A stretch of DNA of 64,000 bases from Apostichopus japonicus (taxonomy: Eukaryota > Echinodermata > Holothuroidea > Aspidochirotida > Stichopodidae): positions 2,175,001 to 2,239,000 of the forward strand of contig NC_092575.1 in NCBI RefSeq assembly GCF_037975245.1, written 5' to 3'. The first letter of the stretch is position 1. Each line of letters opens with the position of its first letter. Under the pieces are notes generated by a model. It saw nothing but the letters and a program-made list of their open reading frames with translations. It did not search any database and was not told the origin of the DNA. Shown piece after piece: positions 1-12,800 of this stretch. The position numbers and the translations under genes are program-made.

Positions 1-502
1 ACGTACGTTGTTAATGCTAGTAGTAGTACGTACATACAGTAGTATAAATAATGGACCCTTCGAAGTTCGAACACTTTAGCACTAAAATGCTCTAGAATTG
101 TATCTGTTCACACTTCTTTTAAAATGATACTATCGATGGCAGAAGAAACATTCTCGTTAGAAAAAAAGTCGCTTCATAGGTTTCGTCAAATTGATCCTAT
201 TGTAGCCTATTTGTGCCATGGTGAAATCATGCATTCGTTAGGGGTGTCCGAACTTCGAGGGTTTTTCAAACTTCAAAGAAGCCTAAGTTAGGCCTGGCAT
301 TTAATGAGTTCTAGGCTATAATAATATTAGTATAGCATAGAACATCAGCGCTAGTAATGTTATAGGCCTATAATGCTGTTTGCATATTTTTCTCTTTCCT
401 ACAAGTAGAACATACAGGACTTCGAATTATTACAAAAACCAACTGCCAACAAATTATACAACAGAGTGGGATATTTGACAATGGACATTTTGTGCTATAC
501 AG
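1..502. other. Intergenic or intronic, nothing recognised
   Basis: AT-rich sequence without a convincing ORF, RNA gene or repeat. It precedes the exon-like segment at 503-566. Confidence 0.4.
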
Positions 503-566
503 GCGATCATCCCAAACTGGCCGAACTTTTTGCATTTAGAGAAGACGTTGGATGCACTGACTGATG
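503..566 (+). CDS. Orphan exon candidate, unknown protein
   Basis: A 64-nt segment preceded by a CTATACAG acceptor and followed by a good donor (GATG|gtaagc). One frame is open throughout and reads AIIPNWPNFLHLEKTLDALTD plus one base. It joins in phase to a second acceptor at 1657 (TTTTACAG), where the frame continues DEKKNLAFFLLPLLF and stops. A competing frame starting upstream at 481 reads through the acceptor and stops inside the exon. I do not recognise the protein. It could be the 3' end of a plus-strand gene that starts left of the window, or a pseudogene. Confidence 0.3.
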
Positions 567-1657
567 GTAAGCCAAATTTATTGTATAGTCATGGCCTGTG
601 AATTCATAGCTAGCTTCATTCAGAGCTTATGCCATGACAATATAGTTTCTCTTTCCAGTATGTCTGTAAAGATGGGTCAATATTTGGATTAACCTTCAAA
701 ATATGTTTTTGGTGGTTTGTTACTTTTTAAAAATCTATCAAAATCAACTGATCTGAATTGACCAAATCAGCTGGTTAATGTCAAATGGTGGCTTCTGAAC
801 CTTTCTGCAAACTTTCTCCAAACATTGCACTCAATATGATTAATTGGCTACTATTTTATTTGTAGTCGTGTTCGGGTTTGTGTGTGGTTGAAGTGAGACC
901 CAGCCCTGTTATAATATTAACTCAATGACAGTCACTTGGACATGTATCAGTGTTGTTTGCCTGTTCCACATAGGGTTTGAATAATTCCTGTTGATTTCTC
1001 AACAAGTGAAATGATTTTTTTGACAGCAGGAGTAATGACTGAAAACCTCATTATTAGCCTTGTTTACTCATTAATGCTCAATTGAATATAATATTTGGAT
1101 TAATTCTACTGTCGATAAGCACAAACTTGAAAATGGCCAATGAGATTGATTCCTTATGTGTATACTTTTCCAATGCTGAGGAAAAGAAATTAGCTTGTTG
1201 TGTTTTGTACTCTTCTCAAGATGATTTATGAGCAGGAAGATTAAACATGTTAAAACGTCTAGAAGTTGATTTTTCCAAAAATCTTTGGACAATTGTATTC
1301 AGATTTTAGTACGACTGTGTCAATGAAAGGTTAGCACATACTATGAGCTTTTTCATTTTTTTCCTTCAAAGTCTTATAAAATTTGGCTTGAAATTAGTGT
1401 GTAGGGTAGGTAATTAAGTCTTCTAAAACAAATGTGTAGGTCCCCTATGAGTACACATGCCACATTAACTTTCATGTTGCTGTTATTAATGTGTATGAGC
1501 ATAAAGTTGTGGAGCACATTTAGGGCGGTGTAGATCCCTTGAATTTTATCCTCAGTCCTTGAAGTTTTATATGGTCAGACTATAATGTGCCTTATTAATA
1601 TTTTTGTCGTTTATACCTGCAAGCATTCTCATTTCTTGCCTTAATCTATTTTACAGA

Positions 1658-1704
1658 TGAAAAGAAGAACTTAGCTTTCTTTCTGTTGCCATTGCTTTTT
1701 TGAG
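1658..1704 (+). CDS. Possible terminal exon continuing 503-566
   Basis: The segment starts after a pyrimidine-rich TTTTACAG acceptor. Using the single base carried from 566 it reads DEKKNLAFFLLPLLF and then TGA. The run TDDEKKNLAFF across the junction is smooth and protein-like, which is the main support. No conserved domain is visible. A further acceptor-preceded short ORF ending in TGA lies at about 2400-2477, but its phase does not join convincingly. Confidence 0.25.
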
Positions 1705-3773
1705 GATGGGCAAAGAAAAGCGGATCTGCTACGGTGACTAGTTGCCTTCAAGCATTCATATAGACGATCAGCCAGTAAGCAAAATCATTAATTATATATA
1801 TTTTTTGGGTATTCTTTTGGTGGTACACCTTTTGGTTCACACCAGCTCAGCTGAAACTTTGTTTAACCTCATAAACTTGGTGTGTTGTTGTTTATAGTGA
1901 GTAGAAGAATGCTACTTATTGTGCTAGTGGTCAAAGGTCATGTGAGGTTAACAAGGGCCAAACACTTAAAACCTTGAAAATATGCTAACTTAAAGAGTGA
2001 AAGTTAGATGAATCTCATATGTGATGCATATAGGTTTGCCAACATGAGTACATGAATCCCATTGATTATAGTAGAGGTCAGAGGTCATTAGAAGCCACCA
2101 GGGCAATTTTTTTTTAAATTAGACTAGTGATGAAATTGGGGGAAGGTTCAATAAATTTCATCGTCGGTATGTAAACCCTGGTCATAATAATGAAGTGATC
2201 CGGTACTTGATAGTGCAAGGGAAAGGTCATTTGACATTAATGGGGTGGGCGTTACACTTTGAAAACCTTCAAGATAACTATGTTGACTTTCCTGACCTGT
2301 TTTTTCTTTTTAATTATACTGGTCCACAGTATCATAGCATTGTGCAGAAGTCTTAAAACTCTGTCTATCCACCTGTTTTTGTTACATTTTATTTGCAGCT
2401 CGAGGAGTTTATTTTCTTTAATTTGCAGTCGGTGACAAGTGTTAGAGGACTACTGCAAGACAATATCGAAGGATGAGCGACCACAGCCATTCCTTCTGTG
2501 CTTAGGAGAGAGCAAAGGTTCCCCTCAGCATTTTTTTGTGATAATTGAGAGACGTCCAATAATGCAGTCCTCACTCCTAACGGCAGTAGACTATTTGTTT
2601 TAAAGTCATTATGTGTTGGACATTAACTTCCAAACTCAATGTAAGGGGGTTTGGGAGTTTTTTCATGCTGAGGTATATGAACTTGGTTTTATCAAAAGTC
2701 GTTCACTGGGTGCCTTTGGAGCTTTCGTAGCAAACAGAAGTGTTTAAGGGTCAAAGTGTCTGCAACAAACTTTTCAAATGGTTTCTCGGTATTAACCTGA
2801 CATGTTTACATTTTAAGGTTGCTTTAGTTTCATATATATATTTAAATATTAAAGGGAAATAGTAACTGTTTGCCTTGGCAAACTGTACCTACAAAAAATC
2901 TGTATTTTTTTTGGGGGGGGGGGGGTGGGGGTAGATTTGTTATTGTATACAGTTGTGAAAGGTTGAGGCAGGGTTGGTATATCAAACAAACATTTAATTT
3001 TGTGTGTTTAACAGATCAGGTGCCAGCAGTGTCCCTATATGATCACTTATAATTGTGATCTTGAAGCTGCTTTTATTTCTAGTATGTAGAATCAATGTGG
3101 GATGTGTAACCATTTGGCTTTTGTTTGAAAAGATGTCTAAATTTCACAGTTCATCAAGCATCTAAGCACAATCAAAATGTTAGCAAAATATGCCTTGGCT
3201 CCTGTTAAAGCAATTGCAGATACAATGGTGTATCAATATTTTTCGGTTTGTGTGTCCTTGTTTAAAACATAAAATGGTTAGCTTCAATTGACCAGAGTTG
3301 CTTGAAAGAGACCAACATTAAGCTGTACATGATTGTGTGTTGCACCTGTACCTTGTGTAGTTGATGTCAACATACAGGAGGTCTTCTGTGGTCAACACAT
3401 TTCAAGAAATGAATGTAGTAAACAATGGCAAAATATGGATAGCTAATATTTTCAGCTTTAATATTGTTAATATGTGTTTATCCCCATTGTGAGTTTATGA
3501 AATTATTGCTTTGGATGGAAGTCACAGATCATTTAACTAGGTAAATAGAGGTCAAGCACTGAATGCTGTGAGAATTCATACCGGAGGAACAATCTGAAGT
3601 CGGCAAAGACCAGAAAAAATAAAAGTATGAAAAACATGTATTACTTGTTTGTTCTTTATCATTCTCTGTTTAAGCTTTATAACCTATTAAATAAACCCAG
3701 TTGTATGAAAAATGTTTACAATCCAATGTTGGTATTGTATTAGTTAACCAACCATTATTATTTTTAACTAGCT
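1705..3773. other. Non-coding stretch
   Basis: Mostly unstructured AT-rich DNA. It has a G-run at about 2911-2926 and a possible polyadenylation motif (AATAAA) near 3617. No ORF here shows family features; the small ORFs on both strands look random. Confidence 0.35.
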
Positions 3774-4036
3774 GTTGGGCAAGAATCATTGGGTAAAGAA
3801 AAATCCATTGGTAAAAGGTTTCACACAACCATTGGGCAAATCGCTGACCAACATTGTTGGGTAAAGGCGTTGGGCAAAGGTGTTGGGCAAAGGTGTTGGG
3901 TATTTATTTAACCGTTTGCTGGGCAAAATCATTAACCAACTTAGTTGGGCACTTTTTTGCCCAATATCAACCAGGAGGCATACGGACCCAACGGTTGTGT
4001 AAATAATTGCCCAGGTTGGGCAATAATTTGCCCAAC
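3774..4036. repeat. Small foldback or MITE-like repeat with GTTGGGCAA ends
   Basis: The segment begins GTTGGGCAA and ends with the inverse, TTGCCCAAC. Internally it is crowded with variants of TTGGGCAAA and TTGGGTAAAG in both orientations. I see no clear target-site duplication. It could be a MITE or simply a degenerate palindromic tandem repeat. Confidence 0.4.
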
Positions 4037-4048
4037 AATTTTAAGAGT

Positions 4049-4265
4049 GTTGTTAAGTCTTTTTAAGACTTTATATGAGACTTCCTTTCCCATTGTACAC
4101 AATTGGCGGTAAAATATATATATATATACAACAACAAAACACTCAATAGTTTTTAGCTGGCTTTTACTTTTGTTATCTCTTCGCAAATAGAGAAAGCCTA
4201 AGTGTGTGAAGTTGCTTTTATGCACTGTTTGGCTGTAACGCGGAAGTACTTTCAACAGACTTTCA
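4049..4265 (+). repeat. Dispersed repeat, copy 1 of a pair (with 4693-4937)
   Basis: This copy shares its order of segments with 4693-4937. Both have a TTTTTAAGACTTTATATGAG start, a CCCATTG.ACACAATTGGCG block, an AT-rich spacer, then TCAATAGTTTTTAGCTGGC and GCACTGTTTGGCTGTAACGC. A shorter related piece is at 4387-4440. The first block also forms the 3' end of the LINE fragment at 4440-4740, so the unit may be LINE 3' sequence duplicated locally. Confidence 0.6.
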
Positions 4266-4439
4266 ACAGAAATGAATAGATGAATGAATGACCACGCACA
4301 GAATAGCGGGATGAGTAAATGACAAAAATGAATAAAACACAAGAACACAAATACAAGTACAAATACAGAGTAGATAAGGAGGATCACCCAATAGTTTATA
4401 TTTGGCTTTTACTTTGTAGTCTCTTCGCATATAGAGACT

Positions 4440-4740
4440 TTTAATGTAGTAACAGAGTCTTACATAACCATCACACAAGACAATCCTACAGCGCTCATTG
4501 CAATTTTTACCATAGTAACATAGGGAAATTCGGTCTTCGTAACAGAGCAATACAAATTTGGAATGATCTATCAAAAAATTTGAAGTCTATAACTTCAAAA
4601 TTACTGTATATTTAATCCTTACCTATACTGTATTACATATATTTGTATATATATATATTTTTTTTCTCCTAGGGAGTCTCCTACCTTCTTAAATCTTTTT
4701 AAGACTTTATATGAGACTTCCTTTCCCATTGTGCACAATT
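4440..4740 (+). mobile_element. LINE retrotransposon 3' fragment (reverse-transcriptase C-terminus)
   Basis: In the frame ending at 4614 the plus strand reads HSYS-TRQSYSAHCNFYHSNIG and then KFGLRNRAIQIWNDLSKNL. This is the characteristic tail of CR1/Jockey-like LINE proteins (HSYNTRxx...GKFxxRxxGPxIWNSLP). The 3' side ends in an ATAAATAAATATAT stretch that grows into a long TA repeat. There is no upstream polymerase domain, so this is a 5'-truncated dead copy. The assignment is by family motif only. Confidence 0.6.
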
Positions 4741-4748
4741 GGCGATAA

Positions 4749-4811
<63 letters not shown>

Positions 4812-4937
4812 AAAAATAATAATAACTCAATAGTTTTTAGCTGGCGTTTACTTTGTCTTCTCTTCGCATATAGAGAAAGCCTCAGTGTGTGAAGTTGCTT
4901 TTATGCACTGTTTGGCTGTAACGCGGAAGTACTTAAA
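4693..4937 (+). repeat. Dispersed repeat, copy 2
   Basis: Partner of 4049-4265 with the same block order. The spacer here is expanded by a TA microsatellite. Confidence 0.6.
4746..4809. repeat. (TA)n microsatellite
   Basis: About 30 uninterrupted TA dinucleotides following the LINE-like 3' end. Confidence 0.95.
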
Positions 4938-5000
4938 ACAGACCAGGCTATGAATGAGCTAGGTAACACCTGGAAGGAGGAATTATCTCATGTGGTATAT

Positions 5001-5313
5001 CTAAACCAGAATTTCATAAGGAAAAAGAATATCTTGGATTAAAAGCCCAAATCCTGAACGCAGTCCCCGAAAAGGGTTTTTTTTTTCTGGGGGCCATTTT
5101 TTAAGGAAAAAATACCAGAGGTTACATTTACACACAAAAAGGATAAAATGTGGTTTTTCTAGACCATAATTTCATAAGGAATAAGAATATCTTGGGTTAA
5201 AAGCCCAAATCCCGAACGCACCCCCGTAAAGGTTTTTTTCGGGGGGGGGGTCCATTTTTGAAGGGAAAAATAACCATTAGTTACATTTACACTCTAATAA
5301 GATAAAACAAACT
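5001..5313. repeat. Tandem duplication of about 155 bp
   Basis: Two adjacent copies (about 5001-5158 and 5159-5313). Both contain ATTTCATAAGGA, AAAGAATATCTTGG-like, TTAAAAGCCCAAATCC, GAACGCA, a G-rich run and TTACATTTACAC. The copies differ by scattered substitutions, so the duplication is not recent. Confidence 0.75.
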
Positions 5314-6854
5314 CTTATTAACCTCAAAATGCAAACCGAGTTAGTTAATTAAACCTTATATATTGGATGTGGTAACACTGTGGTGGTGGGGGAGTATTAA
5401 GGGGTCTCTAAAGTACCCCCTATTTAACCCTAACTGCACTGGGAGGAGCATTATGACAGTTTTTGCCACGGATTTGAACCGTTTGAGATATGAACTAAAT
5501 TCTATCATGACTTTTTCCCCACGTCTTGCGCACATTTTGACACCACTTTGTCCATATAGGACCCCTGCAGGGTGAGTTATGTACCAATGTGTGATGACGT
5601 CACAGAAATGTTTTCAATTTTTACATTGACTGTACAAAACGTTAGTATAAATAGGATACAAATACTCTAACTTGGGACAAATTTAAAAGTCTGTTTGCTT
5701 TAAAGTACATACCAATTATGATTACTTAATCTTCTGAATTGCTTTATCATCACTGTCGCCTAGAAAGTCTTCACAATCATTTTCTAGAAACAGTTCTTGC
5801 ACATCGTCAGGTATTAAGTTAAACCTTCTCGGGCCATCTCAGCTCTAGTGATTCTGTCCATCCATTGTACGTTAACAATGTTTTCCAGCTTTCATAACAA
5901 CTGAGCGCCATTCTCTAGCAATGAAGTTTGATCTAAGAATGTGTAGCTTAAGAATCTGCTGGCATGGTGGTAGCAATGACATATCAATGGTCTTGTTCTG
6001 CTTTGTAAATTTGCGATCAAGGATTGTATATCTGGCTGTCAGTGTCTACTTTGACCTGATGGGATTCCGGGGTTCGCATAATCTTTACTTACTGTTCAGT
6101 TTTAGTCTTTACTTATAAGGCACAAGAAAATGGTCATGTTTAAAACATACCACCACAGACGGACAAAACCGATCAACAGTAAAGATGTATAAGGTAGCAA
6201 AACATATACCACTCAATTCAGGAGAAATGGAGGACACAGAATTGAGAGACCAAATGAAGATTTCTAGATTTGACTTAGTTCCCATTTTGTTTACCCGTTA
6301 TTGCGATCGAAACCACAGCTGCTCGTAGCTAATTTGACTGTACCTTTCTTCTTAAACAAATGCGGAATCAAGTTAAAGGGGAAAATATTTTGAAAATTAT
6401 AGAACCAATTTGATTGAAATACGAATTTGTATTTCCAGATTGAGAAAGACATTTGGCTGTTCGACACATAGATGTATGTGGACATTTGGTTATGAAAGGT
6501 TTCCAGACTTTGACCTATAGTATATCTACAAGACCCAAATGACAATTGACCTCCTATTTCAACAGGAGTGTTGTAGAAATACCCCCTTTCGTACTGAGAA
6601 AGTGTCCTTTTGTGAGAAACAAAGAAATATAATGTAAAAGTCCCTGTTGTTAAAAATCTTTCAACTGAAGACTCTGTTCCTAAAAACACATTCAAATAAT
6701 GCATCTTCGTATAGTGTATAAGGAGTACTTACAAAATACAAATTTAAATAGTTGAAAGTTAAAAGGTCATGAAAGAGCATAAGCAAAACTTGAAAGATAA
6801 TAATTGCAAAATTTGGTATTGCAAAGTAGAAATTAAAGTTATATATAAAGCCTA
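5314..6854. other. Intergenic sequence with one unrecognised ORF
   Basis: No recognisable gene. A minus-strand ORF of 137 codons lies at 6291-6704. It shows no domain, its composition is ordinary, and it is not flanked by convincing splice sites, so I do not call it a gene. This stretch is downstream of the stop codon of the minus-strand small gene and may include its 3' UTR. Confidence 0.35.
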
Positions 6855-9800
6855 TTAAGTTTCATCATCGCTGGAAGGATGGGTGAGGGGAAACCCCTTC
6901 TCCGTCATCCACTTGTATGGGTTCAGCTCAGTTAACTGAAGTTCTGAGAATTAAAAGAAGATGACAAAAGATACATGGTTATATTTGGTTCGGTTGTCTA
7001 TCCAGTTGTGTATGATGCCAGTTAACAGTGATTCTAACGATTCTAACAACCCCCCCCCCCCCTTTTTTTATCATAAATGGGAGATATAAACCGGGAACGC
7101 ATTGATGTTATTGAAACAGCAAGTTCCAAATACCTAGTAAACTTTTCACTAACCCTCAATCAATCATTGTTTATCCATATAATGTGTTTAACTTTTAAGA
7201 ATCTTACTTACTGTTTATACACATATATTTAAAATTGTTTTGGTGGTTGTAGTGAGGGCAAGTGGTGGTGTGACTGAAGGCATCTTCTCTAAACCAACTT
7301 ACCTGGTTTGATGCATTCAAGCTCTTGTTTCAGGAACAAATGGAAGTGAGCGTCTTCTCTAACTTCAAGATGATGATCACTGCATTGGATCGGTGGTGAA
7401 GGAGGATCTCCTAAAAGAGACACATGGTGAAATATTTTCAAATGCTTTTGTTTTCTCGAATTAGATGAGATTGCTTTAAGCTAGCTAAAGCCGGTTACTA
7501 TTCAATAATAATCAAGTATGTTCTTTTGAACAAAACTTTCCATTTCCCTGCGCATCACCATCAACTGATGTACTTTTGTACCAACCATACGATTGTATTT
7601 AACATCACTATGTAAGTAGTGATCCTTATACTGATGCGGATATTACCTGTCCTACGTTGTCAGGGACCATGGTCATGTCTGGTAGTGTGTTCATGATAAC
7701 ATATTCTAAATATATATGAATGTCATTTGCTATAGGAAATGGTGTTGCCTCGACATTTATGATTACAAGCATGCACCTTGATCCCACAAAGTGACCAATA
7801 CGCAAACTTACGAATGGGTTTGACAAAATAGCCTTTAACGTACGACAATGTGAGGATACCAGTCCTATTAATTTAGTAGCTCAGGATAATCCGTGTAACA
7901 GCTCTTTTGCTAGTTTTTACAAGTTGATGAGAATAAAATACAGTATGCTTTGACTTTTGGAAATTTGCCATTTAGTAAAACAAATATATGTTGGTAGATA
8001 TGTCGGTTACATATATTGGTGATAGTATGATTTAGGAAATGACAATATCATTATCAAAGTATAAAGATGAAGGGCTAAAATGGGGTGGCTACATGATTGT
8101 TAATATGACTGTCAATTATAGCGATGATTGCAAAAAAATATTGACTATACACAGGTGTAACATTGACCTATTTAGTAAATAAATAGAAGCATTAACTAGC
8201 ATAGAATATACATAGCTTGTGTATGTATGTGTCATGTACTGCATAAAATCCTTACTGTAGTTCAACGCAAATGTTTCCACAACAAGGGAAAGACTCCAAT
8301 TTTCATGCACAATGAAATTTATTATGTCAGCGAGACGAATTATTTCCTCTACATTTGAATATGCAACACAATACTTCATGTAATGCTATGCAATGCATGT
8401 TAACTAATGTCCAGCAGAAGCAGCTGAATACTATGTTTGACTTTGCATGAGAAATTGACCATAAATATGTGAAATTTTAGACGGTAGAAGTAGGCACATT
8501 ATCAATTAATGTTTAAAGATAGAGGTATCCTAAGAGTATGGAGCAAATATTGGTATTTGAGTGATTTCTTCATTGCAAACTTAAGGGTAAGGGGTGCTTT
8601 CTCTTTTATCTGAATATCATCTGCTTTAATGTGCAAACAATCTGAACAAAACCTGCTATATTACGCTTACCATTATATACTTAGAATTTAGCTGTAGGGT
8701 ATAGTGTTAGTAGATCCATGCACCCTCATAATGTTACAAAAGTAACTCAACACAGGCCTACATGCAGACATGTGGGCACTTTGACAACGGAACGACATCT
8801 TGTTCCTATCTTTATTTGTGTTCAGTCTTAATTTCCTGTCCGGTACATTGCAATAGCATTTCCACCTTTTTCACTGAACTGAGTTTAGTGCAAGTCTCAA
8901 TGAAATTTAGCCTGATGTAAAATACCACCTTAAAAGAAAATAAGTTCTTTCTCTACTTGTTAATAATCAGGTCAATATTAGCTGTACATATATCAGCTTA
9001 ACTTGCTTATTTGCTTAACACAGTTTGCATTAATATTTTGTTGCAACAAACATGATATATACTGTATACTGTAGATAATTTAATTTTGTTCATCTTTTCA
9101 AGGTGCTCATCTCGGTAGAGTTAAAACCAGAAAATAGATAATGTCCAGATACTATTGGAAAACTCTTAATACTGATGTGTCAAAGCTTGTCTAATGTTGC
9201 AATGTGTACCAGGAGACAAACATTACATTATCTCGACCCAGAACAAACCTACATAGCATTCCAGTAACTGGATTGTGGCAATAGGTATATGTACCCATTT
9301 CTGATGTTGAAAGAAACAGGTATATGCACTGGGGGATTGGGTCTGTTCTTGATTGGGTCTTGTTCACATTGTTCACAGCCCATAGGGCTGCCTTTTGAGC
9401 TGACGGTATGGAAACACACATTTTCCGAACATGCGTCCATCAGTTCGATGCTTCGGAGTTCGTATTGGCAGTTTGAGCACAGGCGGGAGGGGGGGTGGAG
9501 CTGCAGCCTCCCAATCAAATATTTTTGTGATAATTCGGGCAATATGCTGATAATTTTCGGGCACCTACTGAAAGAAAAATAAATTGCAATGTGTTTTTCA
9601 ATGATTAAACTTATATTATTATTATCATTATTATTGTAACGACTTCCCCCAAAATGGTAATAAGACGGCAAATGATTGTATGCCATTGGCATGCGAAGTA
9701 ATAACCGAGAAACCCCTAATTCTTAGTTTACCAAGAAATTTTTCAGTATGTGTTAATTAATGAGCTGATGTTTTGGTTAGTTCTGTTTTGTTAATTGGTT

Positions 9801-12800
9801 AAGGTTTTCTTTTGCTTTGTGGCATCAATTTGCCTACCTCAGTGTTTCAGAAAATGGTAAAAAGTTGGGTTTCACTTCCTGCCTTTGGATGGGGATTGTA
9901 TTAATACCATTACTAGGTTTCAAATTGGCAAATGATTAACTTAACTAGACTATGTAGTTTGAATTCCTGTAAATGCATTAAAATACATGATAAAGTGTAA
10001 AATGTTAATTGTCTTTATTTCAGGAAAGTTCAGCAACAAGTGAGGAAAGCACTTCTGATGAGGGAAGGACTGAAGAAGTTCAAGGGTCAGTTGGAGAAGC
10101 CATTGATGAAAGTGCAGCCTCCATTTCCCATGAGGCGAATATTCAGGTAAGAAATAATATTTCATTAGTATACATTAAACATTCACACACTGTTCTCGCA
10201 AGTAAGAATCATATTTACAGTCTTCCTGGACAAAATTTATAGAACAACCCTGATCTGCTGATCAAAACCATTTTGTCTTTTAAGGAGTAATTTATCCAGT
10301 ATGACATAGCAAATTGGTATGCAAAATGGGCAAAAGTGCAGAGTTGTAAAGATGTATCGTACTTGAATACACACTGAAACATACAGTACTATTTGCAGTA
10401 GCATAGATAGGACCAAGATTCATAAATCTTCAAATACCTTCACAAAAAAAAAATTAACACAAAATATTTGTGTTCACTATCCTATAAGATCCCCTTATTC
10501 TGTATTTCACTGCTTACAGTAAACAATGTGTATATCTTGTCATTGTTCCCCATGTGGTACTTACATGACCCAATTGTTTGCAATATATTATCCAAATTCT
10601 GTGATATGAGGTTTTTATTAAAAACCTCATATCCACTTAAACTATCAGATTAACAATATGTAATACTATTCTGAATAAGTATGCAATGTGAAATATGATA
10701 TGCATAACATGTGGCTCATATTCCAGTGTTTTCATTTTCTTGTGGTAATTAAAGATAATTATGAGGGCATCTACGTACGGTACTTGATTAATCGGGCACC
10801 GCAGTTGTTGCCGTTAATACTTCTGCTAATAAAATAGACAGCGTCTTTTTCTATGATTTTTTTCAACCTCATTGACTCCACGATGCCATAACGACATACA
10901 TAACTAGCTTATCTATTCAAAGCTTACTTCAAAATGTGGAATGAAAGTCTAAAAGTTTACAACTTTGAACGTTGTTTTTCTCGAAGATATTTTCCGTTAG
11001 GATAGCATAAACCCCACCCATAGTATGAATATTTAAATTCTATGAACGTCATTGAATAATGAGGTAAATAATTGTCACTTTGCCGCGTCGTAAGCAACCC
11101 AGTACAACGGTATGTACTACAACACCATATGATTTTTGTGTGTACATTGTGTATGGCTGTGATACGCGGGCGGAACTTTTTCGGATTGCTGTGAATTAGT
11201 CTATTGTAAGCAACGGCTCATAAGTAAACATGTTACCTATTCACTGATTGCTTGAATTCAAACAATTTCAAGCAATGACACATCGGTGAAACGCTGTCAA
11301 TCTATTATCATTTAGTATATAACTGATCCCCTTTATTAAAGTGTACTCGTCCAACGCGTCTGCATAACTTTTCCCGCCTTTGTCACCTTTGTGTATATTG
11401 CACTCTGTATGTGAAATCTTACTATAGCAGAGCTTTTGAGGCTGTTACAAAATGAGATCATCCTGCATTTTTAAACTCTCAGTAATTAGCCAAGTGTGCA
11501 AGATAAAAACAATATGTGTCTACGATTACAAACTTATAAAAGCTCCAAGCAAGATATGTTGTCCAATTGACATTCACATTAGCATGTGAACACTTATTTC
11601 CAAAATCAATTCCAATCAATGACACATCGGTGGAACGCTGGCAATCTTTAATAATTTGGTATCTTACTGGTCCCCTTTACTAAAGTGTATTCGTCCACCT
11701 TTGTTTGGACAACTTTTCCTGCCATTACCAAATTTATCTGGCAAATTGTAAGTGCAGGAAGGGAAATTTACTTTTTAAAATGAAAATATCAGGTTATTGT
11801 AGGCCTAAGCCATAAAACTTATTAAGACTGGTCGGTAGTATTGGCTGATAATTGGTTTAATGGGAAAGAGTTTTATCCGTGATAGAATTTCGTCGTGAAG
11901 TTGTTGTTTGCTGTATATGGCAGGCATTGCGACAAGAAAATTAATATATTGTTTCTTGTCTAAAGTTCTAGCTGCATCATAATTAAATATTTAAGAAAAG
12001 GTGCCTCCAGATGTGATTTGTAGTGTTAACAAAAAATACTCAAACAAAAACTATTTTTTACAAAGGACGAAACGTATTATGATCATCAGTAAAATTTCTT
12101 TCCACCGACCATCACAATAACCAGTTGTTTTCTCACTAACAGGTTCACAGAAGCCCCGACGTGAACCGCTAGTGCTTAAACTTCACTACTACCATGCATG
12201 AATTTAAATTTCATATTTTCAACACTTCTATCTAAATCAGTATCAAAGCAAAACGGTTAATTTCCATTTTTTTGTATAATTTTTTATCCTCCTCAATTGA
12301 AAACAGTGGCGGCCTGGCCACACGGGCATTTAGGCAATGACCGGTGGGCTGGTGGGCTGGGGAGCCTGGTAAAAATTGCAGCCCATTTTCACATTAGTTA
12401 ATAGAATACAGACGGGCTGTGTAGAAATATATTTTAACTGTGGGAATCAGCTCATGAAATCACCATGTTAATTAGTCTGTTAGTTCGTAACACTTTGAAA
12501 AACTAAATAAAATCCAGTCTACAACATATATGTTTGTCTATTTTTGTTTACATTTTTAACTTTCCTCAGTTTAATCAAGTGTTGCTTCTGGAAAATTATT
12601 TTGGGGCCATTTTTCAATGATTATTGTAACCTACAAAATTGAGAAATATAGCACCATTTTGCATCTAGGCATTCCTTAACTTCAATAAAAATCTCAATGG
12701 GTAGGGGGACACCCCTTTCCTTAAGGATTGTCCCCCAGGACGGCGATCACTATGTCAGTAGCATATCAATGAATAATGGGCCGGTCTAGGTGGAAAATGC

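Noticed and set aside
6291-6704. 137-codon minus-strand ORF
   Set aside because: No domain, no convincing splice signals, ordinary AT-rich composition.
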